DNA from: Deminuibacter soli
GTDB taxonomy: Bacteria > Bacteroidota > Bacteroidia > Chitinophagales > Chitinophagaceae
Assembly: GCF_003412455.1 (NCBI RefSeq)
Contig: NZ_QTJU01000001.1
Coordinates: forward strand, 930,001 to 994,000
Length of the DNA stretch: 64,000 bases
Reading direction: 5' to 3'
The notes under the pieces were generated by a model, which saw nothing but the letters and a program-made list of their open reading frames with translations, had not been told where the DNA came from and did no database searches. Position numbers and translations under genes: made by a program. Numbering within the stretch: the first letter of the stretch is position 1; every line of letters begins with the position of its first letter. Below are positions 51,259 through 60,303 of the stretch, one piece after another.

Positions 51259-53001
51259 TTAAGTATAAGCCAGCTTCCGTTCTATCCACAACACTGTACA
51301 AGCCAGTAACAGTACTACTGCTGCATACCAGGGCGATAACTCCTGCTGTTCTGGCTGTTGCTGTGTAGCAGTGACCGCCGCATTTTGCTGTAACCGGCAA
51401 AAGTCGCGTGTGGCGATGAGCCTTTGCTGCCTTTGCACATTCAGCCAGTCTTGCAGCGCATATGCATACCACCAATGTGTGTCGCCATGCGTACCGATGC
51501 CTGCCTGCCAGCCTGCTGCTGCCGGCCAGTAACTGCCCTCGTATAAATAAGGCAGCTGCGGGTTTTGCGCGAGCGCAATGGCTGCAGCGCCTACCTGTAT
51601 CTGTGGTGGAACTGCTGCATTTATTACAAGCCGTACCGCGTGCCGCACCAGTGGTAAGGCAGGCAATACCTGCCATTGCTCTGCTGTTTCTCTTTTACGC
51701 GCGGCCTGTTGTAAAAGGCCGGTCCAGTAAGCAGCATAGTCTGCCTCATGTGCAGCCAGCAGCCAGCTATAGCTATTGTTAAGGGTGGTATATACCAGTT
51801 TACCACTCCCCAGCAAGGCTGCCGCAGCCAAAGATTTGCGCTGGTTATTCTGTACCAGCGGCTGCATCCATTCGCTTGCCTGGAGATACGATTGCTGTGT
51901 TGTTGTAAGTGCTGCGGTAACAGCATTGTTTTCATCACGCAGCAATAACTCCTGCGGTGTGACCTCTGTTGAAGGCTGCACAATGAAAGGCTGCTGGTAA
52001 AAAGCTGTTTTGTTATATGCAGTATCCGACCGGATAATCATACCCATCCCCTTTGCCGTTACCTGCGCCTGCAGTGTTGTTATTTCACTTGCGGGCATGG
52101 CCTGCAATGCCGCAGCATCGGCAATACACACATCTATTGAATCGAGCAGTATATTGTTCAACCTGTCAAGCGAAACAGCAGGTGTATTTAAAAACGAAGT
52201 ATGGTATTTTTCTTTGCTGATGGCCGTGCGTATAAATACGGTATGCCCATTGCGGCCCAGCCAACCTGCGAGAAACTTGTTTTCAAAGTCGGGTGAAGAA
52301 GCCAGGAGCAGCACCTTCAGCCTGGGCGCTTGCTGTACCGTAACAGCAACCGGTTGCTGCTCCAGCGTGTCTTTCGCCTGTAATAAAGTGAGGGTATACA
52401 CCGCATTACCCAGGTGCCTGGGCACCGTTCCCAGCGTAAACTGCCTTATTCCCGGCGCAAGCGTAAGGGAATCGAGCAGGGTTGATCCCATTTGCAATAA
52501 CAGTTGCAGGGGCTGGTTAGCATTGCCTGTTACAGCGCCTTGCACCTGTAAGCGATTTCCTTCAGTTAGCTGCGGCAGCCAGCTTACCGCGCCAATGCCT
52601 GCGACCGGCGTTGCCGGATGAAACACGCACTGTGCGGGAGGCAATTGCTGCAACTCATCCGGCAACAGGCCATAACCCAGCAGGTGTATGATTTGTATGT
52701 TTGCCGGCACAACTTCCCCCTTGTTCCATTTATAGATTTTTACGCCGTTGTTTGCTTTCAGCAGGGCCTGCAAACTGTCTTCATCATAGCCATCTGTCAG
52801 CAGCAGGGCTTTACCCATTGCCGTTTTATTTACGGTGTAGTGCACAGGTATGGCCAAACCGCCAAAACCTGCAAGTGCAAGTACTGTACACCACAACCGC
52901 AGCCAGCGCCGCTTTTGCGGCACACGCCGCCACTCTTTCCACAACAGCAGCACGGCAGCAGCGGCAAGCAATAGCAGTACTATCGTATTCCATTGCCTCA
53001 T
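51259..53001 (-). CDS. BatA-operon membrane protein of unknown function
   Basis: This 580-residue protein has two N-terminal helices (about 6-22 and 36-54) and one C-terminal helix (about 552-572), leaving a large periplasmic part between them. Near residue 68 comes KALLLTDGYDEDSLQALL, resembling a regulated or degenerate von Willebrand-type core, and later RLKVLLLASSPDFENKFLAGWL, a flavodoxin- or glutamine-amidotransferase-like strand. I do not recognise a named family. The start ATG overlaps the stop of the upstream gene by 4 bp. It probably belongs to the membrane assembly built by the MoxR-DUF58-BatA operon. Confidence 0.75.
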   Translation of the reverse strand: MRQWNTIVLLLLAAAAVLLLWKEWRRVPQKRRWLRLWCTVLALAGFGGLAIPVHYTVNKTAMGKALLLTDGYDEDSLQALLKANNGVKIYKWNKGEVVPANIQIIHLLGYGLLPDELQQLPPAQCVFHPATPVAGIGAVSWLPQLTEGNRLQVQGAVTGNANQPLQLLLQMGSTLLDSLTLAPGIRQFTLGTVPRHLGNAVYTLTLLQAKDTLEQQPVAVTVQQAPRLKVLLLASSPDFENKFLAGWLGRNGHTVFIRTAISKEKYHTSFLNTPAVSLDRLNNILLDSIDVCIADAAALQAMPASEITTLQAQVTAKGMGMIIRSDTAYNKTAFYQQPFIVQPSTEVTPQELLLRDENNAVTAALTTTQQSYLQASEWMQPLVQNNQRKSLAAAALLGSGKLVYTTLNNSYSWLLAAHEADYAAYWTGLLQQAARKRETAEQWQVLPALPLVRHAVRLVINAAVPPQIQVGAAAIALAQNPQLPYLYEGSYWPAAAGWQAGIGTHGDTHWWYAYALQDWLNVQRQQRLIATRDFCRLQQNAAVTATQQQPEQQELSPWYAAVVLLLACTVLWIERKLAYT

Positions 53002-55127
53002 GGTTTGCGGGATTGGTTTAGCTGGTGAAAATATTGCTGCGACAGGCTATTGCCGGTTGTGCTGTTTGCGGCAGGCGTGCTTGCCGGTGCAGACAGCAAT
53101 TGCTGCAAAGCGCTGGAAACCGCATTCATATCCTGGTTTGAAAATGGTTGCTGCCGCTGTATTTTTTCTGTTATCCTTTGTGCCGCCTCGTATGCAGCAA
53201 GATAACGGGCCGGTGCATGCGCTGCTTCTTTGCCCAGGGCTGCTGTTGCCTGTTGCAGCAGGGATACGTTGTTTGTATTAACCGCAGCCCCTGCCTTTAA
53301 TTGCTGTAACATACCCAGCGCACTACGCAGCCTGGTTATTTCGGCAGATGCCGGTTGAAACTGCTGACGGGCAGAAGGTGAAATAATTTTACTCAGGTCA
53401 CCACTCAACCGTTTCTCCTGCTTTAACGGCGGTGTTTTGGCGCCTGTTTTGGCTACATAAGCACGGGATTTTTGCTGCAGGTCTTTCAGCAGCCGTAGGG
53501 CCTTATAAGCAAAGGGCAAGGCCTCCTGCGGTTTAAAAGTGCGCAGCCGCAGTTCGGCATTCCACATTTCCGTCAATGTAGCCTTGAGCTGCTTTTTTGT
53601 TTCGGGTTCAAAAAAGCCGGCATCTTCTGCGTTGTCGTGCTTATCGGTGTAGGTATCGAGTATTTTGGCTGCATTACCAAAGTCGGCAGGGTTGTAACTA
53701 TCTGCTTCACCTGCTGCACGCGGGTCGCCGATATTGGATTCTGCTTCTTCACCCAGGAACTTGCCATAACGCAAACGCAGCAGCTTCTGGTCAATACCCA
53801 GGTTATTGCTCCTGTTTTTAAATGTTTCTGCTGCAAGGGTATCTTTTTCCCGGAGCAATTGCTCTGCATCCAGTATAATTTGCCGCTCGCTGCGAAAGTA
53901 TTCAGGCTTCAGGTTTACGCCGTTTACAATGCCATCCATACTCATCAGCTGCGCAGTATCGGGGAGTGATACAATCAATACATCCGACCGGGTTTGCTGC
54001 GCATGTACGTCTGTTGCCTGGATATAAAAATACAATTCATCACCGGGGTGCATGCCCAGTTGTGCGAGGTCCAGCGTTTTTTCAACTGTGTACAATGGCA
54101 GGTGGCCGGTGAATGCCGTGGCAAAGGGTATTCGCTGTTCTTTAAACTTTACAGCTTCGCCGTTACCGCTGGCAATGGTAGCCACAATAAATGCCTGCTG
54201 TACGCCATAATCATCTGTAATGGCAGCTTGTACATGTGCGGACCGGGGCATGCCGTAATCAATTACTGTGTAGGGTTTGGGGGCCTGCACCTGAATGGCC
54301 GGCGGCTGGTCTTGTTTTATCTCAATTTTATTAAGCCCGCCTGCAGTTTTATTCAGCACTACCTGGTAAAAACCGGGTTGTATAAGGGTTTTTCCGCCGG
54401 TCCATTGCCGCCGAGCTGTATCAGTGGCCTGCAAAGTAAGTACTGTGCTGTCGTTGAACAGCAGCTGTACTGCAGTCGCCTTTTCTGTAGTTTGCAGGTT
54501 CCATTGTACATGTGCGCCCGCTTCTGCCAGTATATCCGGCTGTTGTTGTTTCCTGGCAGGCAATTCCAGGTAGGCAGGTGGTGTAATGATAATTTGCAGC
54601 GATTGCGTACCGGCTACCGGCATACGAACCGGCTCACTGCTATTGGCTTTAGGCTGCCCATTGCTGCCCGCCTTATGCAAGGGCAACAGTACGCTTAACG
54701 CAGCCATCACCATTGCACACAACAGCAGCCAGGTGGCTTTTTTCTGCCGGGATAAAAAAGGTTTCAGTTCGGGCAAATCCACCACTGCTGTTTGCAATTT
54801 GCATACCTGCAACTGCTGCAGCAGGTTTAAATCATGTTGCGGCAGTAACAGCAATTGTGTGCTTTGTTCCATTTCGGCATAATGCGCGTTCAGGTAACGT
54901 ACAACATCTTCATCACGTAAACGCCAGGCCTGTGAACCAGGCAGCAGGGTTGCCAGCATGGCTATACCCGCCACAATACCCCAGTACCAGCTAATGTGCC
55001 CCAGGTGTAACACCACACCTGCAATTACTGCAGTAGCCAATGCTGTTGTTACATACAACCTTAACGCCTGCATGCGCCAGGTTTTACGCAAACGGTTAAT
55101 GATAGGATGCGGGTTAGACTGCTGCAT
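52998..55127 (-). CDS. DUF4175-like membrane protein
   Basis: This is a 709-residue protein. Three helices (about 22-40, 44-62 and 132-150) are followed by a long periplasmic part with beta-rich regions (about 165-380) and a helical C-terminal part rich in glutamine and alanine. The layout matches the DUF4175 family, which is regularly found downstream of MoxR, DUF58 and BatA genes in Bacteroidetes and alphaproteobacteria. The gene overlaps the BatA-type gene by 14 bp and the next gene by 4 bp, strong evidence for translational coupling. Function is unknown; the family assignment rests on layout and context. Confidence 0.72.
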   Translation of the reverse strand: MQQSNPHPIINRLRKTWRMQALRLYVTTALATAVIAGVVLHLGHISWYWGIVAGIAMLATLLPGSQAWRLRDEDVVRYLNAHYAEMEQSTQLLLLPQHDLNLLQQLQVCKLQTAVVDLPELKPFLSRQKKATWLLLCAMVMAALSVLLPLHKAGSNGQPKANSSEPVRMPVAGTQSLQIIITPPAYLELPARKQQQPDILAEAGAHVQWNLQTTEKATAVQLLFNDSTVLTLQATDTARRQWTGGKTLIQPGFYQVVLNKTAGGLNKIEIKQDQPPAIQVQAPKPYTVIDYGMPRSAHVQAAITDDYGVQQAFIVATIASGNGEAVKFKEQRIPFATAFTGHLPLYTVEKTLDLAQLGMHPGDELYFYIQATDVHAQQTRSDVLIVSLPDTAQLMSMDGIVNGVNLKPEYFRSERQIILDAEQLLREKDTLAAETFKNRSNNLGIDQKLLRLRYGKFLGEEAESNIGDPRAAGEADSYNPADFGNAAKILDTYTDKHDNAEDAGFFEPETKKQLKATLTEMWNAELRLRTFKPQEALPFAYKALRLLKDLQQKSRAYVAKTGAKTPPLKQEKRLSGDLSKIISPSARQQFQPASAEITRLRSALGMLQQLKAGAAVNTNNVSLLQQATAALGKEAAHAPARYLAAYEAAQRITEKIQRQQPFSNQDMNAVSSALQQLLSAPASTPAANSTTGNSLSQQYFHQLNQSRKP

Positions 55128-56580
55128 TAGCCCTCCTCTTTTGTCTTAATGCTACCAGCCGTTCAGTGATAAACACCAGCAACAATATTATCCAGCAAAC
55201 AGGTGTAAGGTTAATTGTTGCAGCGTTTGCATTACTGCCCGCGCTATTACCTGCTGCCGGCAAAAACACCGGTTGCACCTGTAAGCTATCCAGCGTACGG
55301 TTATCGTATTTGTAATGCGCATTTTGCGGCAATAGCAGTTGCAACAACATAACCGGGAATGCACTATTCCAGGTAAGATTGTTCCATTCGGTATTAAACC
55401 GGCTGTAAAAATGCACGATGGTTTGCCCATTGCTGGCGGTGCCTGCCAGTAAAGCCTGACCAAATGCATCGCGCCACAACACATGCGCAGTATCAGTTGC
55501 AGCAGTATTGCTGCGCAGCAATGCTACCGGTTGCTGCATACCAGGTATAAGCGGCGGTAAAACACTGTATTGTTGCGTGGCTTTATCGCCATCATACAAC
55601 AACACATGCCGTGCATTGGAAGCAGGCAGTTTTTTATCGCTCAGCCAAAACAACCAGTCTGCCGGGTGTGCCTCGTCCTGTTTACCGGTATAAGGCGCAA
55701 TCATTATACGCCGGCCGGTGTATTGTGCTATGGCTTTTACCGCTGCAGTTACATATGCCACATCTGGATTGTTACCTGCGTATTCAATGTGCAGGGTTGC
55801 CGTATCCGCTACAGCCGTATCGCCGAAGGCGGCCACATTTAACAAACCGTGCTGATTGCTGAATACGAAGCCAGGTGCCCCGGTTTTGGCGGATATAACT
55901 GCAGTTTCAAACACGGTAGCCGCAGTATTGGATGCACCGCTGATAATACGCAGGCTATCGCCCGCAGCAGCATAGGCGCATTCAATCCAGCGGGCTGTAT
56001 CGGTTGGCGAAAATGTTATCCATTGTACCACCCTGCCGGTAACCGGCTTTACGCCTGTAAAATGTTGCATGGCATTGCTGGTGAACACTACAAAAGGTAG
56101 CCCGGCAGGCGCCTGCTTATCAAGTTGCGTAAACTGCTGCCAGTACAACGCACGGTTTGTTACTGCAGCCGGTTGTGTTGTATCAGCAAAACTGGCCGCT
56201 GCAGCTGCATTGTTGAGATAATGTAATATATAGCCGCTGTTAAGCAGGGAATCTATCGTTGTATGAAAATGATGGTAGGTTGCTGCCAGTTGCGATTCAT
56301 CTACCACCACCCAGCCTTTTTGCCGCGCAGCTGCATTGTAGCGCCATAGTGGTTTTGCGAGCAGCACGGCCAACAGGGCTATCAGCAGGCAGCGCAATAA
56401 TAGCAGCAGCCACTCTGTAATGCGTATGCGGCTATGACTGTTCTGCTCATTCTTTTCCAGCAATGCAATGCTGCCTACCTGCATGGTACGGCGCTGCCTG
56501 CTGTTCCATAAATGAATCAGCAGCGGAATCGCCATTCCGCCCATAGCGAGTAGTTGTATGGGTTGTTGCAGCTGCAGCAC
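55114..56580 (-). CDS. BatA-type membrane protein (aerotolerance regulator N-terminal domain)
   Basis: This is a 488-residue protein. The first 95 residues form the BatA N-terminal domain (PF07584): a start QLLAMGGMAIPLLIHLWNSRQRRT, then a conserved charged patch, then the second helix ITEWLLLLLRCLLIALLAVLLA. A periplasmic region follows, and a final helix at about 455-472 (NLTPVCWIILLLVFITE). A von Willebrand A domain with a MIDAS motif, present in Bacteroides BatA, is not visible here. The gene sits 1 bp after the DUF58 stop and overlaps the DUF4175-like gene. Bat proteins are linked to oxygen tolerance and membrane stress, but the exact job is unknown. Confidence 0.82.
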   Translation of the reverse strand: MLQLQQPIQLLAMGGMAIPLLIHLWNSRQRRTMQVGSIALLEKNEQNSHSRIRITEWLLLLLRCLLIALLAVLLAKPLWRYNAAARQKGWVVVDESQLAATYHHFHTTIDSLLNSGYILHYLNNAAAAASFADTTQPAAVTNRALYWQQFTQLDKQAPAGLPFVVFTSNAMQHFTGVKPVTGRVVQWITFSPTDTARWIECAYAAAGDSLRIISGASNTAATVFETAVISAKTGAPGFVFSNQHGLLNVAAFGDTAVADTATLHIEYAGNNPDVAYVTAAVKAIAQYTGRRIMIAPYTGKQDEAHPADWLFWLSDKKLPASNARHVLLYDGDKATQQYSVLPPLIPGMQQPVALLRSNTAATDTAHVLWRDAFGQALLAGTASNGQTIVHFYSRFNTEWNNLTWNSAFPVMLLQLLLPQNAHYKYDNRTLDSLQVQPVFLPAAGNSAGSNANAATINLTPVCWIILLLVFITERLVALRQKRRANAAV

Positions 56581-56581
56581 G

Positions 56582-57466
56582 TTATCGCATTATTTTGTTC
56601 CGTTGTTTTAAAAAATCGCGCAAGGCTTTGTCAACCGGTTCGTTCATTGGCATCAGGTAATAGGCAATACCCTGGTCTAGCTGTTGTGTGCGAACTGCGG
56701 CAAGGTATTGTTGCATCCGTTCCCTGTAACCTGCTGCATCCCTGTTGCTGATGCCTACTATTTCTCCTGTTTCCAGGTCTTCCAGCGCGGTATAACCGCT
56801 GTAATCCATTTCCAGTTCATTGCGGCCCATCAGGTGCAGTACAATTATCTCGTGGCGCAATGCACTGCAGGTTTTCAGCAGCTGCGCTATTTCGCCGTCA
56901 CGGTCATACAAATCGGTTATTACAATAAGCAGCTCACGTGTTGTTTCACCTGTAAGCAGTTGCTTGTATTGTGTTGCCGCGGCAAAACTTCCGGCAGGTG
57001 CTATCTGCTCCAGCTGATAATAAAAACGCGCCATATGCTGCGGATCTTTCCTGGGCTGCAATGCCTGTACCTGCTGTTGCTGCAATACGTATAAACCCAC
57101 CGCATCGCCCTGGTTGTGCGCCAGGCAACCAAGACAGGCTGCTACATAACGCGCATACTCTATTTTGGTAAACTGCCCGTCGCGGTGTTTCATCGATGCA
57201 CTCGCATCAATAACCAGGCGAACGGCTATACTTGTTTCAATTTCCGATTCCCGGATATAATACCGGTCACTGCGCGCATACATACGCCAGTCGAGCCAGC
57301 GTAAATCATCGCCCGGCTGATAGCTGCGGTACTGGCTGAACTCGAGCCCTGCACCTTTTACATTGCTTTTATTGATACCGGCCATAAAACCGCTGATCGT
57401 GGTTTTGGCAGCCAGCGACAAATCTTTAATAGCCATCAGGATGGCAGGATCGGGCAAATGCGACAT
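56582..57466 (-). CDS. DUF58 domain protein
   Basis: This 294-residue soluble protein has the DUF58 core (GLEFSQYRSYQPGDDLRWLDWRMYARSD) and a VWA-like domain with MIDAS-type motif DASASM near residues 87-92. DUF58 proteins are constant partners of MoxR ATPases and are believed to work as adaptor or substrate in a chaperone-like cycle with membrane Bat proteins. The gene follows moxR by 46 bp and precedes the BatA-type gene by 1 bp. No signal peptide is present, so the protein should sit at the cytoplasmic face. The serine in the MIDAS motif is intact, suggesting metal binding is kept. Confidence 0.9.
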   Translation of the reverse strand: MSHLPDPAILMAIKDLSLAAKTTISGFMAGINKSNVKGAGLEFSQYRSYQPGDDLRWLDWRMYARSDRYYIRESEIETSIAVRLVIDASASMKHRDGQFTKIEYARYVAACLGCLAHNQGDAVGLYVLQQQQVQALQPRKDPQHMARFYYQLEQIAPAGSFAAATQYKQLLTGETTRELLIVITDLYDRDGEIAQLLKTCSALRHEIIVLHLMGRNELEMDYSGYTALEDLETGEIVGISNRDAAGYRERMQQYLAAVRTQQLDQGIAYYLMPMNEPVDKALRDFLKQRNKIMR

Positions 57467-57512
57467 AAGCCGGAAATTTTAAAACAGGAATCAAACAGGC
57501 TGTTCACCCTTA

Positions 57513-58517
57513 CTACAATATGCCTTTTGCCATGGGTGTTTGCTTCAGCAGTTCGGCCGTTACCTTGTCACTCGTAATGCCTTCTGCATCGGCTTTAAAA
57601 TTCATGAGTATGCGGTGGCGCAGCACCGGGTAAGCCATGGCTGCAATATCTTCCGTTAATACGGCATACCGCCCTTTAAACAGCGCCCTGGCTTTGGCTG
57701 TAAGTATCAGGGCCTGGCCGGCTCTTGGTCCGGCACCCCAGCGTACCCACTCTTTTACATAGGCCACAGGTGTTGTATCCGGGCGTGTGCCACGCACCAG
57801 GCCGGATACAAATTCTACCAGGTCGTCGCTGATGGTTACATCACGCACCATACCCTGCAGCTGTTTAATTTCCTCCCCGTTCAAAACAGGCTGAATGGTT
57901 ACTTTTTTATTCCCGGTTGTATTGCTCAGTATCGCTTTTTCTTCTGCAGCGCTGGGATAGCCAATCTTCACATACAATAAAAACCTGTCCAGCTGCGCTT
58001 CCGGCAAAGGATACGTGCCTGCCTGTTCAATGGGGTTTTGGGTGGCGAGAATAAAAAAAGGTTTATCAAGCGGGTAGGTTTGCCCGCCATAAGTTACTTC
58101 AAACTCCTGCATGGCTTCAAGCAGGGCAGCCTGTGTTTTAGGCGGTGTGCGGTTAATTTCATCTGCCAGCACAATATTCGCGAACAAGGGACCTTTATTG
58201 AATTTAAAGAAGCGCTTGCCGGTTACATGATCTTCTTCCAGCACTTCGGTGCCAACGATATCGGAAGGCATAAGATCGGGCGTGAATTGTATACGCCTGA
58301 ATGAGAGGTGCAGCGCCTGCGACATGGTACGCACCATCAATGTTTTCGCCAGGCCCGGCACGCCTTCCAGCAGGCAATGGCCACCGGCCAGCAGGGCCAC
58401 CAGCATTTCATCCAGGATAGCATCCTGGCCAACAATCACCTGTTGAATTTCCTCCTTCAGTAATTTCAGCTTTTCGAGTAATTGCGCTACCGTGTTTGCA
58501 GTTATTTCCAATGCCAA
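57513..58517 (-). CDS. MoxR-family AAA+ ATPase
   Basis: This is a 334-residue AAA+ ATPase of the MoxR group. Walker A is GVPGLAKT near residues 54-61, Walker B VLADEINRTPPKTQAALLEAMQE near 115-137, sensor 1 ILATQNP near 155-161, and the sensor 2 arginine region is KEWVRWGAGPRAGQAL near 250-265. MoxR proteins act as chaperones that activate or assemble VWA-domain partners. It is the first gene of the operon that continues with DUF58 and BatA. The divergent DUF4159 gene starts 205 bp away, so both promoters must lie in that gap. Confidence 0.95.
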   Translation of the reverse strand: MALEITANTVAQLLEKLKLLKEEIQQVIVGQDAILDEMLVALLAGGHCLLEGVPGLAKTLMVRTMSQALHLSFRRIQFTPDLMPSDIVGTEVLEEDHVTGKRFFKFNKGPLFANIVLADEINRTPPKTQAALLEAMQEFEVTYGGQTYPLDKPFFILATQNPIEQAGTYPLPEAQLDRFLLYVKIGYPSAAEEKAILSNTTGNKKVTIQPVLNGEEIKQLQGMVRDVTISDDLVEFVSGLVRGTRPDTTPVAYVKEWVRWGAGPRAGQALILTAKARALFKGRYAVLTEDIAAMAYPVLRHRILMNFKADAEGITSDKVTAELLKQTPMAKGIL

Positions 58518-58722
58518 CAGTTTTAAAAATCATAAATGAGGCCAGCAAGAAGACAAGAGAACCACCACAGGCACCAGGCAAAAATCTTTGCAGCTCATGT
58601 GCACTTTGTATTGATGTGGTTCTTACTTTTAAACAGAAAGAGGAAATTAGTTATAAATACAGGAATTTTAAAAAAAATACACAACCGGTAACCGACAATA
58701 TCCGGGTTTACAGCGAAAAGCA

Positions 58723-59349
58723 ATGAGCAGTGCAAAATTCACCTTTACACGATTAAGATACCGCTCGGGCGATTGGGACACCGATCAGCGCATGCCCGCG
58801 AACCTGCTTAATTCATTGCTGGAATACACAACCATCCCTATTGATGTAAAGGAAAAAGTAATCGACCTCAGCAGCAATGATCTCTTCGACGCCCCCTTCT
58901 GTTATCTCAGCGGCCACAAACTGGTACAATTTGATGCCCAGGAACGTGCGCACTTTAAACAATATGCAGAAAACGGCGGTTTCATTTTCGTAGACGATTG
59001 CAACCATGATATCGACGGCCTTTTTGCCAAATCGTTCGAAGCCCAGATGAGCAGCCTGTTTGGCGCTGCCGCCCTGAAAAAAATACCCAACAATCATCCG
59101 CTGTACCATTCGTTTTTCTCCTTTGAAAAAGGCCCGCCTACTACCTCTTTTGAACTCAATGGCTGGGGCGATGACCTGGTGCACGATTACCTGAAAGCCA
59201 TTGAAATAAATGGCCGCATTGCGGTACTTTACAGCAATAAGGATTATGGCTGCGAATGGGATTATGATTTTCGCAACAAACGTTTCCTGGCAGAAGACAA
59301 TACCAAATTCGGTGTGAATATTATTGTGTATGCAATGAACAACACTTAA
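58723..59349 (+). CDS. DUF4159-domain protein
   Basis: This is a 208-residue soluble protein of the DUF4159 kind. The core reads FTFTRLRYRSGDWDTDQRMPANLL, a strand-loop GGFIFVDDCNHDIDG near 86-100, and the end with GRIAVLYSNKDYGCEWDYD and KFGVNIIVYAMN. The family has a class I glutamine-amidotransferase-like fold and usually occurs as the C-terminal part of BatA-type or membrane proteins, or as a separate gene with MoxR and DUF58 genes. Here it is divergent from that operon, 205 bp away. A cysteine (C94) occurs in the motif, but catalysis is not known. There is no signal peptide. Confidence 0.85.
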   Translation: MSSAKFTFTRLRYRSGDWDTDQRMPANLLNSLLEYTTIPIDVKEKVIDLSSNDLFDAPFCYLSGHKLVQFDAQERAHFKQYAENGGFIFVDDCNHDIDGLFAKSFEAQMSSLFGAAALKKIPNNHPLYHSFFSFEKGPPTTSFELNGWGDDLVHDYLKAIEINGRIAVLYSNKDYGCEWDYDFRNKRFLAEDNTKFGVNIIVYAMNNT

Positions 59350-59363
59350 GCCGGGAGTTCTTT

Positions 59364-59396
59364 AAAAAAACAATCCCATACGTTTGTACGGGATTG
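59364..59396. terminator. Terminator between DUF4159 and dehydrogenase genes
   Basis: CAATCCCATAC (59371-59381) pairs with GTACGGGATTG (59386-59396) with one A-C mismatch and a 4-nt loop. Seven A at 59364-59370 give the minus strand a U-tract, so it mainly ends the dehydrogenase transcript, and probably also the DUF4159 one. Confidence 0.82.
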
Positions 59397-59421
59397 CATT
59401 GACAGCCTTATACGAACTGCG

Positions 59422-60216
59422 TTATACAATAAATTTCGCCACACCGCCATCTGCACGCAGCGATGCGCCATTCGTTGCCGATGACAACGGGCTTGCAATG
59501 TACACTACGAGGTTGGCGATTTCCGCAGGCGCTGCAAAGCGCTGCAGCAATGAAGTGGGACGCAATGTTTTGAAAAATTCCACCTCCGCTTCTTTTACCG
59601 TAATGTTTTGTTGTTTTGACCAGGTGCTGATCATTTCCGTAACACCATCTGATGCGGTAGGACCAGGTAGTACCGAATTTACCGTAACCTTTGTTTTCTT
59701 CGTTAACTCTGCCAAACCACGGCTCACTGCCAGCTGCGCGGTTTTTGTCATACCATAATGAATCATCTCTTCAGGTATGTTCAGGGCAGATTCGCTGGAG
59801 ATAAAAATGATCCGTCCTTCGTTCTGTTGCAGCATTTTAGGCAGGTAGGCGCGTGATAATCTTACGCCGCTCAGTACGTTCACTTCGTAAAATTTCAGCC
59901 AGTCTGCATCAGCTATTTCAGTAAAGGCTTTGGGTTCAAAAATACCTACGTTGTTAACAAGGATATCCACTTCAGGCAATGCCGCAATCAATGCATCCAC
60001 TTCATCTGCTTTAGAAAAATCAGCGGCGATACCCTGCACACCGGCTGCGGGATATTTTTCCTTCAACTGTTTTACCACTGCATCAACCTTGTCTTTTCCC
60101 CTTCCGTTTATTACTACAGACGCACCTTCTTTAAGTAATCCTTCAGCAATTGCCAGTCCGATACCGGTAGTAGAGCCGGTTACCAGGGCGCGTTTGTTGG
60201 TTAATTGTAAATCCAT
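59422..60216 (-). CDS. Short-chain dehydrogenase/reductase
   Basis: This is a classical SDR of 264 residues. The nucleotide-binding motif TGSTTGIG is near 13-20, NNVG near 84-87, the catalytic serine in ISSESALN near 133-140, and the YGMTK Tyr-Lys pair near 147-151. A basic residue near the second strand (NGRGKDK) suggests NADP(H) rather than NAD. I start at ATG 60216, giving MDLQLTNKRALVTG; the longer reading from 60258 has an extra 14 residues without family support. The substrate is unknown. The neighbours on either side do not point to a pathway. Confidence 0.93.
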   Translation of the reverse strand: MDLQLTNKRALVTGSTTGIGLAIAEGLLKEGASVVINGRGKDKVDAVVKQLKEKYPAAGVQGIAADFSKADEVDALIAALPEVDILVNNVGIFEPKAFTEIADADWLKFYEVNVLSGVRLSRAYLPKMLQQNEGRIIFISSESALNIPEEMIHYGMTKTAQLAVSRGLAELTKKTKVTVNSVLPGPTASDGVTEMISTWSKQQNITVKEAEVEFFKTLRPTSLLQRFAAPAEIANLVVYIASPLSSATNGASLRADGGVAKFIV

Positions 60217-60303
60217 GTGCTTGTATTTTTTATGCAAATTTCCGTTGTTCAATTCCACTTCAGGTGGTATACAACAGGTAATTGCTGGTAAAGTTCTATG
60301 GTG

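Noticed and set aside
58496-58726. 76-codon plus-strand frame whose stop overlaps the DUF4159 ATG
   Set aside because: The ATGA overlap looks attractive, but the frame starts inside moxR on the opposite strand, has no motif and lies in the space needed for the divergent promoters.
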